Made by a program: the position numbers and the translations under genes | Shown here: positions 19,974 to 28,900 of the stretch, in pieces | How positions within the stretch are numbered: the stretch's first letter is position 1 | Layout: every line of letters begins with the position of its first letter | Assembly (NCBI GenBank): GCA_036924285.1 | Contig: JAYKYS010000010.1 | Coordinates: forward strand, 10,701,001 to 10,765,000 | Reading direction: 5' to 3' | DNA length: 64,000 nt | DNA from: Asterella californica | Lineage: Eukaryota > Streptophyta > Marchantiopsida > Marchantiales > Aytoniaceae | The notes under the pieces: generated by a model | The model's input: the letters and a program-made list of their open reading frames with translations, nothing else | Told to the model about the DNA's origin: nothing | Database searches by the model: none

Positions 19974-20257
19974 CAGAGATAGTCGATTAGATCTTTGCGT
20001 GATATGGATTGCAGACAGGCGACTAACGATGAGGTAATGTAGCACCCGGTCTCCTGATCCTTGCACCCATGAAGGTGTATATCGCGTAGTTGGGATATGG
20101 AACTATCTGGGGTTAGAGAGACCTAACCGTAAGTTAAGGGACGATTGTGATACACTTGTGTATGTGTATGACATCGTCCATGTGTTATGTGTATGTGTAA
20201 TGTATCTCTGACAGCGATGTATATTGTGTAACGATGTGTATGCGCACGACAGCTATA
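19974..20257 (+). other. E2 3' non-coding region with first A repeat
   Basis: No coding sequence. A TGTAGCACCC at 20039 looks like an LTR opening. A ~108-bp block (A1, 20144-20252, ending GCACGACA) recurs almost unchanged at 20545-20652 (A2, ending ACACGACA), on the far side of the 288-bp LTR core. Confidence 0.55.
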
Positions 20258-20652
20258 ACGTCAGTTTGGCTACTCAACTAGGTTGACCGAGTGCGAAATG
20301 AGGAATCCCGGTAAGACCGTTAGTGCAGTTAAGACAAGTTGGTGGGAGTGTCCACAAGGGGTATACTTCGCCGGTAGGGCTTGAAGACCTCAGTTCTTCA
20401 AGTTGAGCCTTCAAGCTCCTGGCTATGGTGGGTAGTCTTGTGAGTGAGATCTGGATTCTCTACGAGCACAGAGTGGATTTGGCTCGACTATAGTGATTGT
20501 CTAGTGTCTGTTGGCATGGTGGAGTGAGTACATACCTTGTTATCATTGTGGTACACTTGTGTATGTGTATGACATCGTCTATGTGTTATATGTATGTGTA
20601 ATGTATCTCTGACAGCGATGTATGTTGTGTAGTGATGTGTATGCACACGACA
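20258..20652 (+). repeat. E2 3' LTR (core B plus terminal A2)
   Basis: 20258-20545 is the counterpart of 4694-4981. 20545-20652 is the A2 block ending in CGACA next to the AAGA duplication. The A1-B-A2 order on this side and B without A on the left side mean that one LTR was rearranged. Confidence 0.65.
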
Positions 20653-20656
20653 AAGA

Positions 20657-21098
20657 GGATCTTGCAGAAGCACAACAAAAGTTGAAAACGATTTGACTTG
20701 AAACTAAAGAAAAGTTTGATAAGATCCATAGACTTCGATCAAAATCAATACAAGTTGAGGACTGGATGTTGATATACGACGTACACTAGAGAACCAGTAC
20801 TCTACAGTTTGAAAGTTTTCCAAGAGATGGTTTGGTCCATACTTTGTCTCAGAGGTGCATCAGAATGCTACTTATTTCTTGCAAGAGCTAGATGGTACGT
20901 CTTTAAGGCTTCCTGTTGCTAAGAAACGAGGAAGAGCTGTGGAGCTGATTGAGTTTTTAATGTCAGAATAAATCACATGTGTAGATGATGACCATTTAGC
21001 TGAGGCAGTTGAGGAGAACGAAGACGACTTCAACAATTACGAGGATCAGTGACGGATTGACACATACTAGAGGATGTGCAGGTTTGGGAGAGGATGAA
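20657..21098 (+). pseudogene. E1 integrase C-terminal part and polypurine tract
   Basis: Reading resumes with EDLAEAQ and passes, in broken frames, segments equal to the E1' C-terminus (WFGPY, HQNATY, ELDGT, RLPVA). This is the integrase tail before the 3' LTR. The acidic end is followed by a decayed polypurine tract (GGTTTGGGAGAGGATGAA, 21081-21098) that would prime plus-strand DNA. Confidence 0.8.
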
Positions 21099-22404
21099 TG
21101 TTCTGTTGCATGAGGATCTATACAGTGAAAGTTGGTAGCGAAAAAGAGTTTTCTTCCACTGGGTACGTAGTTATAAAAGAAGCTGCCCATGAGCTTGTTA
21201 AGTTGGGTAGGTGCTAAGCTAAGGCCAAGCTAGACAAGCTGCCCCCTAGCTTATATTCCCAAGAACGACTAAGAAGCCACGAAGGTACCAGGTGGAAGCT
21301 CTTCTTGATTAGAGAAGGCACATCTTTTCATTTATGCGAAATAAAGATATACGTAGATGTTTGCGTCATTTCTAGATTAAGAAACTAACAAAAGAGGAAA
21401 CTTTGTCATTTTTCGCTGGTAACTCATATTCATTATCTGATGACACCATCACGTATGTGTTCTTGAGTAGTATAATTTTGGTTCTTCGTCGCAAGAAACA
21501 GAGGTGTATAGTGGAAGTAGCACCCAAAAAACTAACAAAGGAGATAAAAACGAGTTCTATAAGTATGTGTACAAGTTCCTTTATTGTATTAAACGGAAAC
21601 AGGTGCCATCTCAGTGAAAGGGATGCCCTCCTAAGAAGAAGAGGTCCTTGGATCAAATCCTCCTAGCTCATGTTTTCTATCTCAACGTGTTGCCTCCTAG
21701 ATGAGAATCTATGTTAGGTGTGTGGCTACATCTTGCACATCTAGGAGCAGAGGATTGGTATCCTCCTTAAACGTGGGCTCCTTGGCTAAAACCTCCGCAT
21801 GCAATTGAGATTATGAGTTGAGAGATACCTGATACAGCTATGGGAGGGCTGTAAGTCTTGTGGGGTGGTCTTGTAGCTGTGGCTTAGGCTCTAAAATCGT
21901 GGTTTGGTTCATAATTTGGGTTGCATCAAGATGGCATCGAAGGTTGAGAAATTTTTATTTAACAAGGGGTCAGCTTGGCTAAGGGGCTGTTTAGCAAGGG
22001 GGCTACTTGATAAGTAAATGTGTGTATAAGGACATAAAGACCCCTGCTTAGCTAGAGAGATCCTTAGCAGGGGGGCTTGAATTTTAGGTAAATGGACGTG
22101 TGATGACAATTCGAGAGACATTACAGAGAACTGAACTGAGAAAAGAGGAGCCGCAGGAGAGAGAGAGAGGAGAAGATTTTGCTTACTGAAGATGTTGACG
22201 GTGAAACTGAGACAAGAATAAAGTTTCTTGAGCTTTGAGAAGCTTATTTGTACAAATTGGAATGTTTGATTGATCTTGGTGGGTGCAAGAGACTGTATTT
22301 GGATTCTGATCGTTGGCAACAATATGTTTTTCTCTTTTGATCAATCTCACAATCAATCACAATCATGAGGTCCGTCCTCCCCAAGAAAGACTCTCACCAC
22401 GACA
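21099..22404 (+). repeat. E1 3' LTR
   Basis: The segment starts TG next to the polypurine tract and ends ACTCTCACCACGACA at 22404, exactly as the E1' LTR does. It is 1306 bp long against 1785 bp in E1'. It holds a tRNA-like A/B-box segment about 510 bp from its start and several AAGCTGCC/AGCTTG words shared with E1'. Confidence 0.8.
21604..21664 (+). repeat. tRNA-like (SINE-like) segment in the E1 LTR
   Basis: ATCTCAGTGAAAGGG (21608-21622) resembles a Pol III A box. GGATCAAATCC (21650-21660) satisfies the B-box pattern GWTCRANNC. The ~40-nt spacing suits a tRNA-derived SINE head. The E1' LTR has the same pair at the matching place. Confidence 0.5.
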
Positions 22405-22969
22405 TTGGACCAAACGGGATAAAGATAAGAGGTGCATGAACGCTAACATGTGAGTGTGGTTTGCAGGTTAGCGTTGTGAGTTTCCTGACCTACTGAGCAA
22501 GAGCTTTCACTGGTACAACAAGACGATAGATACGTGAAAAGTGATATCATAGCCGATGTTTCTGTGAGCGAGAACTTGAGATAGCGGTTGAAGACTGGAC
22601 GCTTGAGGAGGGACGCGAGATATGAAGTGGATCAACGTTTCTAGGTGAACATTTGGAGCAATGGCATACGTACGATAGAGTTCCAAGAGAAAGTCAAAGA
22701 AAAAAGTGACGATTGACTCAAGATCAGGTTGACTCGAACTAGCTCTTGAGGCACTGTCAAGGGATGATAATCACAACTTTCATCTCAACGTCAAAGAAGC
22801 TCAATATCATATGCGGCACCTGTGTAATAAGATGGAGTTTTACCAACGGTGTCCAACGATTCAGGTGCAGGAAGTCAAGGAGCTTGTATGCAGAACTCAT
22901 CAAGATGATAAAGATCATGTAGGAGGGTATGATCTCTAAGGATAAATGTATCACCGAGCTTGAGATAGA
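22405..22969 (+). other. Stretch between E1 LTR and E5 gag
   Basis: Follows the E1 LTR end directly. Fragments of an E5 gag N-terminus may be present after 22640, but no reading frame holds. I find no LTR of E5 on this side; its 5' end may have been lost or may lie on the far side of E1. Confidence 0.35.
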
Positions 22970-23792
22970 TCAAGGGAGTTCTTCGTCTACCAGGAAGCTT
23001 TGTAAGATCAATTTGCCAACCCAATTTTCAGATATAGGACGGGCTCGTAAGGTTAAGGATTTCTTAACTGAGTTGGACTTATACTTTGAGACGCAATAAG
23101 GTAAGGAGCCAGACAAAGTGAGAGCGGCGGTTACATTCTTAAAGGACCATGCGCTTCTTTGGTGGACTGCATACAGAGAGAAACATGTCTTGACCGTCTC
23201 GCCGCTTGGTTGGAAAGAGTTCAAGGAGTTGCTCGCGAGAAGAATCACTCTAGAGTATCAAAGGATTTAGGATGGTGTTGAGTTAGTTAGATTGCGGACG
23301 GGGCCTTGAGTGCTTATGTGCGCGAGTTTAGTGCTAAGCTAGATTCATTCTCCAAGTAGACTAAGGAAACCAAAGTATGTATATTTATTACGGAACTCAA
23401 GTCTAGCTCGGAGAAGGCTCTCTTTCGGATGTCGAACCTACTTGAGACATGTGCCGAACTTCTGAAACTAGCGGAGTATATTGGGGATGACGAAGTCTAG
23501 CAACATAAACCTTTTGAACTACGAAGCATGGACAAGGTTCACAAGAAGAACAAGGCCTTCAAGCGACAAAGGGATGGGGGTGAAAAGGATCAGAAGGACT
23601 CTTCTACCCCGGTAGCAAAGCGGCAGCAAACAGGATCGAAACTTAAGAGACAAACACCTTAGAAGAGCAATAGTTTAAAGTTTACTTGCTACAATTGTGA
23701 TGAGACGGGCCATATTGCTAAAGGGGGTACGAAGCCTAAGGTTAATAACTGTAGCATGAATGTGTTTGTTGCAAAGGACTTATTGGAGGGCT
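22970..23792 (+). pseudogene. E5 gag with damaged zinc knuckle
   Basis: Plus-strand frames contain KVKDFLTELDLYFETQ, then VRAAVTFLKDHALLWWTAY and WKEFKELLARRITLEYQ. These are typical landmarks of the gag capsid domain in plant gypsy elements. After stops comes a basic region and CYNCDETGHIAKGG (about 23690-23735), a CX2CX4HX4C knuckle whose last Cys is Gly. Gag forms the virus-like particle. Stops near 23098, 23268, 23307 and 23660 show decay. Confidence 0.8.
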
Positions 23793-23794
23793 AA

Positions 23795-24357
23795 ATGACT
23801 GTGATCTTAAGAACCACGAAGAAGACACCAGGACTGATGTTTCTACAAGCCAAAGTTGCTAACCGTGATGTTACTTTCCTTGTGGACACAAGAGTGACCC
23901 ACTCCTTCATAAGTCCAAAGTTGATGAAGAAGTTGGGCTTGTCTACCTCCAAGGCAGACAAGCCTATTCATGTGCGCTTTGTCAAAGGCAAGACGTACCA
24001 AACTTCTGAGTGGCCTTGGACATATGATTTGCGTGTGAGAAGTTGAAGTTCATAGAGAACTTTACAGTGTGCGAGATGGATGACATCCATACAGTTTAGG
24101 AAACACTTTCGTGGATAAGTTCGAAGTGGAACTTAGGTGAGGTTAAACCTTTGAGGTTGAACGTTAGAGTTAAAGGACGAAAGCTGAGAGTGAGGCTGAT
24201 TCGAAAGACGTGGAAAATTGATAACTTTGTAGTGAATTTGATCAAGGACAAACAGATGGACTTCAACGACGGAGTCATGTGTTTGATGCGGGTTGCAGAT
24301 TTGGTGATGGGTGGTGGACAAGAGTAAACATCAGGAGACACGACTAAACTTCTGAAG
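23795..24357 (+). pseudogene. E5 protease
   Basis: The frame 23795-24046 contains FLVDTRVTHSFISPKLMKKL. The usual D-T/S-G-A-T-H-S-F reads D-T-R-V-T-H-S-F, so the active-site Gly is lost. Later frames to 24330 continue with VNLIKDKQMDFNDG-like text, matching the end of the protease and the linker to RT. Context (after the knuckle, before RT) supports the call. Confidence 0.75.
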
Positions 24358-25171
24358 GTGCTTCAAGAAGTGATTAAGGAGTTTGAGGATGTCTTGACGG
24401 ATGAGCTACTTGTTGAATTACGTCCAAAAGGAGTGGTGGACCACAAGATCGAGATCTTGCCAAGGTCAAAACCACCCTCCAAAGCTCCTTACCGACTCAA
24501 TAAGGTGAAACTCCTTGAGTTGACAACTCACCTTACGGAGCCCTAGTACTTCAGTAGGATAGAGTTGAAGTCAAGATATTACCAGATCCGGATAGCTGAC
24601 CCAGATGTTGAGAAGACCACTTGTTGAACCAGATAAGATCATTTGAATTCGTGGTGATGTCATTTGGACTCTACAACGCCCCTTCGACATTCACTCGTCC
24701 ATCTTTTCACGAAAAAAGATGGACGAGTTTGTCATCGTTTACATCAACGACATCTTGATCTACTCAAAAACCTTGGAGTCACACACGGAGCAGCTAAGAG
24801 TGGTGTTGACGAAGCTGCGGGAGCATGCTTTTTGTCAACATTGACAAGAGTAAGTTTGGTCGGAACGCATTAACTTCTTGAGACATGTCATTAGTGCAAA
24901 AAGAGTCGGTTCGGATATGTAGAAGGTGGATGCGTTTGTGACTTGGGAGCCTCTGACTACAGTGAAAGGGATGCAGTGATTCTTAAGATTGATACATTTC
25001 TACCGTAAGTATGTGAAGAGATTTTCAAAGATCACGAAGCCGCTGATGGACTAGACGGAAAAAGATGCACATGTAAGTTGGACCAAGGAGGTGGATGATG
25101 CGTTCTGAACTATCAAATCCATTTTATCAAAGGCACCACTCACGAGAGAAGAACTAATTTACGGTAGTTCA
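24358..25171 (+). pseudogene. E5 reverse transcriptase
   Basis: LQEVIKEFEDVLTDEL, then VVDHKIEILPRSKPPSKAPYR, mark the RT start. YFSRIELKSRYYQIRI, FVVMSFGLYNAPSTF and VIVYINDILIYSKT follow in shifting frames. The catalytic YxDD reads YIND, so the first metal-binding Asp is Asn. FLRLIHFYRKYVKRFSKITKPL is the connection. At least five stops and several frameshifts are present, including a short duplication-like disturbance near 24705-24725. Confidence 0.85.
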
Positions 25172-25402
25172 TTGCTTGAAAAAATGACGGTATTAGTTCA
25201 CAAAATCCAAGTGTATACTGATAATATTTCGCTCAAATACTTTGAAATACAAGATCGGATGTCGCAAAAGCAACTACAGTGGCATGATACCTTGGCGCTC
25301 ATGAATGTGGACTTAATCCACAAAGCTAGAATGGACAACGTGGTTCCAGACGCCTTGAGTTCCAAGGAGGAATATCTTTCATCATCAACACATATTTTGT
25401 GA
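25172..25402 (+). pseudogene. E5 RNase H fragment
   Basis: QVYTDNISLKYFEIQDRMSQ and WHDTLALMNVDLIHKARMDN (then VVPDALS) are the second half of a gypsy RNase H, including the TD-x-x-SLKY and VPDALS landmarks. The first half is missing, so the domain is truncated. Confidence 0.8.
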
Positions 25403-26280
25403 GCTATGTATCCTAAGGAGTCAGACTTGGAGAGGCAGATACGTGAAGGTTACATGGGTGATGACCAAGCAAAGGAGTACTTGGAATAGCTTAAGCGAGG
25501 AATGAAGTTGCAGAACATGCATTTGAGACATGGATTACTCATGTTCAAACAAAGTCGCGTTTATGTGGGACAAGGAAAACTTAAGACTAAGTTGCTTAAA
25601 GAGTGTCATAATACGTCCTTATCATACCATAAAGGAGAAAAGTCTATTTTAGCAGTAATAGCTAAAAATTTATTGGTCCACATGAAAGACGACATTGCTC
25701 ACTTTGTGAAAACATGTGTAACATGTCAAACAAACCGAGTTTCTTATGAGAAAAAACAGAGGTAGCTTGATCTTTTGTCGATTTCAGTCAGACCTTGGGA
25801 AAGCACCAGTATGGACTTCAGTACGTCTCTACCTGACTCAAACAAATACAATGCAATCTTTGTGATAGTTGATCGGTTTAGCAAACTAGCGAAGTTTGTC
25901 CCAACCTTGGATATCGGAACAGCGTCATGACTTCTCGGTTGTTCTTAGATACTTGGTGACGTTCACATGGATTACCTTAGAGTATCATTTCAGACCGAGA
26001 TTCTAAGTTCACAAGTGTCTTTTGAAAACACTTGTTCCAAAAATTGAGGACTAAGTTAAAATTTAGTATCGCTTTTCATCTTGAAACGGATGGGCAAACG
26101 GAACGAGTTAACTCGGTCTTGAATCAAATGGCATGGATACCATTTGAAAGAAGCAACTTGGGTGTCAGAGGAAGATCTAGAACATGCAAGTGAAGTATTG
26201 GACCGTGACAAGGACAACAAGGACATTAACGAGATGAGGACATCTCCTTCTAGCAAGGAATGAAAGGAACGACGAACCAT
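25403..26280 (+). pseudogene. E5 integrase with chromodomain-like tail
   Basis: The zinc domain (ECHNTSLSYHKGE ... CVTCQTNR, ending ~25730) is followed by the core: [17 protein letters not shown] (first Asp) and [14 protein letters not shown]. The second Asp region and the HLETDGQTE-like segment (26076-26110) are frameshifted. The reading then jumps to EATWVSEEDLEHA (about 26150), which resembles the end of a chromodomain (ATWxxEEDL). The integrase C-terminus between them is deleted. This suggests a chromovirus. Confidence 0.75.
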
Positions 26281-28126
26281 AGCAACTTGAGATGATTTGG
26301 ACCGATGGACTTTGTAGCTTTGACGTTATTTTGTGGAAATAAAAGATTTGTTTCTTGAAAATTTGTTTTTTTATCTAAGTGTATTGGTAGTGCATGGCTA
26401 TGACTAGTTCTGATCAGATGCCTATATGTTGTCAAGAAGAACGAAGCACACTCGAGGGAAGCGAGTTGGTTTGGATAAGCATCTAAGTCAAGACTAAGTC
26501 TTGAAGTCAAGACTTAGGTTTGCCTTAGTGTTGGCAAAGCAAGTACGAATTTTTATACTTATCTTGGGGCTTGGAGTGATCTTGCGTTGCAGTTTGCCAA
26601 CTGCAAGGTAAACTTAGTCACGCGTCTAAGTCAAATAAGGTTGCGATCAGAAAGTGAGCTTTGGGGGACCTAGTAAGTAGGTGTGAATACTTATAAGTTA
26701 GCAAGAAAGAGTCTTAAGTAGAATGTTTAGAAACTGTCAACTAGTGTTGTTTAGGGACGGCCAAAAAAGTTAGGCTTTCTCGAGACTAGTTGGAAATTTT
26801 CTAAGTGTTCTAGCGACGACTTAAGACTCAAGTCAAAAAGAGAATTGCGGGTTAGCTACCAGACGTAATTCTGACGCTAAAGGGTTGGCTACCCATTCGG
26901 AACTTGATGTTAACTTAAGGATCGTTGTTGATGAGGACATCAATCTCCAAAGGAGATGAATGTCACTCGACCTCAAGATTGTGCGCAAACGCAAACAACA
27001 TAACCCTAGTGGACTTGCGTTAGGTTGTGAACGACGTGAGTAGGACTTAACGGCTTGACCGGGAAGTCAAGAACAGAAGAACCCTAAGTGGTTCTTTGAA
27101 CCAAAGTTGGAACGTTGGGTTAGGACGTATGGGCCTATCTCAAGAGGATCCAGACGAACGCTGACATAAGGGGGTAAGTCTAGAAACAGACCAAAATGCA
27201 GGTTTGAGACGTATGTCTGAGACGTGAGTTCGACTTGTGGGTCCGGCTTAGACAGACCCTGGTCGGATGCTGGTCCGAACCACAGGGTCCAAGTCTAGCG
27301 TTGGACACGGTTCCTCTGTTGAAGCTTGTAATTCAAAAATATTCAGTCGAAATAGTGAACTGGTAACAATCACAAACACTTAAACGCTCGAAATTTTTGA
27401 GCGAAACACACTTGGAGTGTTTCCCTCAAAAAAAAGCAACCAATGTGATATAGTCAATCAGACTATACACTCTCTTTCTCTGTTTCTCATTCTCCAACTT
27501 AAAATGATTTGTTCATATGATTCTTAGTTGTTGTTTGCATTTGTCACTAGTCCTATTACAGATGAGATCAGTGCAAGTGAGTCATGCGTCAAGTTTACAA
27601 ATATTTGAGACCGGACGTACTGAAATATATGAGTGTGTAAAGAGACTTTACAGAAATTTACTTAATCAGACCCCCACAATGAAAGTCAGACTTGATGAGA
27701 CCCTTCTTAGAATTTCCTGCTTGATCAGACCTTTGACTTGGAGTTACTAGTCATACATGTCATGTTCTTTAGTCACACCAAAAACTGAGACTTGCTTCAC
27801 TTTCAGGCAAGAGTAGAGAAGAGAAAATAGACCTGGAAAAATTCATCTTGAATCGCTAGTTGACTCGTCTCTATGTATGCATAGTCTTTTTTGTTAACAT
27901 GCATTGTTGACTAGGCAAAATGACTTGTACGACTGGCAATTCTAGGTGAGAGTTCTGATCAAGTAGAATTCTAAGAGAGGTCCGATCAAGTGCGATATTC
28001 TTTCTAGGGTTTTGATCAAGTAAATTTCTGAGGACTTTGTTCTATACACATATACTACGTGGATAAAGTGAACTAACTAAATATTACCTACTTTATAGAA
28101 CTTAGCTTGGAGGCTATTTTAATTGG
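26281..28126. other. Non-coding stretch after E5
   Basis: No gene. It may contain the E5 3' LTR (a TGTAGCTTTGAC near 26313 looks like an LTR opening), but no partner LTR is in the window. Reading frames here match nothing. Confidence 0.4.
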
Positions 28127-28484
28127 GGTGTCAATGTTACGAAGAAGAAATATTTGCAGATGGAAAAGACAAGAACTTTTCGAAGACTAGATTTTCACTG
28201 AACCGCGGTTAGCTTTGGGTTGTTCTTCTGAAATGAGAGAAGAATCCTCTCATTGATGATTTTTTATCTCTTTCACTTGCAATGATAACTCTGACGACTA
28301 TAATTCTCTATATAAAAACAAACGGACGAAACGAGTGAAAATTCAACAAAAAGACGCAAGTGATGTTTTTCTACTTTCACCTCCGGAGGTGCTTGCAGGA
28401 AACACCCGCCAAGGTCCAGTCTAAGTTGTAACTCTTTCCGCAGGTCCACAAACATCAGAAATGTTCCAACATTGACACCCCCTA
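28127..28484 (-). mobile_element. Short element with 14-bp perfect terminal inverted repeats
   Basis: GGGGTGTCAATGTT (28127-28140) is the exact reverse complement of AACATTGACACCCC (28471-28484). If the inner TGTCAATGTT...AACATTGACA is taken, it is a 350-bp solo LTR. Read on the minus strand it has a TATATAG box and starts TGTCAATGTTGGAACATTT, which looks like a Ty1/copia LTR. The outer GGGG/CCCC would instead suggest a MITE. No clear target duplication was found. Confidence 0.5.
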
Positions 28485-28864
28485 TTATGCCGCAATTCTT
28501 GGATAAATGTTGCGGAATCTGAATTTCGCGATTGCGTGCTGGCCGCCTCTGGAGATACAGACAGGCGACATTTAATCCAAGAATGGTAGTAGCATTTTCA
28601 TACGTATCGGATCGACTGGGACTTAGATGTCGAGGCTACATCGAGGGATTATTACGAGAGAGGGAGGGAACAAGGAGGCCGGTAAGGTTAGATTTGTGAT
28701 TCCCTTGGAGCCCCAGCTAATGAGAAGGAGCGACTCTTTTGCTAACAGAGAAAACTTGAATTGTACGACCACAGAGTCCCTAAATCCCGTGACCTGTTGG
28801 AGCTACAATTGGTACTGGTTTCGTGACGTTGCTTTCTTGCTTGCTTCGGGACGGTATCCTCCAT

Positions 28865-28867
<3 letters not shown>

Positions 28868-28898
<31 letters not shown>
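28868..28898. repeat. (AG)n microsatellite
   Basis: About 15 uninterrupted AG dinucleotides. The short frames across it on either strand are artefacts of the repeat. Confidence 0.95.

Positions 28899-28900
<2 letters not shown>

Larger units (their letters stand above)
4690..20652 (+). mobile_element. E2: Ty3/gypsy element carrying a DNA methyltransferase and a PHD finger
   Basis: The element begins TGTCAC and ends CGACA and is flanked by AAGA. Without E3 it is about 10.1 kb. Domain order on the plus strand is gag with two zinc knuckles, protease, C5-DNA methyltransferase, reverse transcriptase, RNase H, integrase, PHD finger. RT before integrase fixes it as Ty3/gypsy. A 288-bp segment at 4694-4981 is repeated at 20258-20545 without gaps, with 16 mismatches by my count (94.4% identity, 13 of 16 transitions). 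These are the LTR cores. All coding domains are broken, so the copy is dead. Confidence 0.88.
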
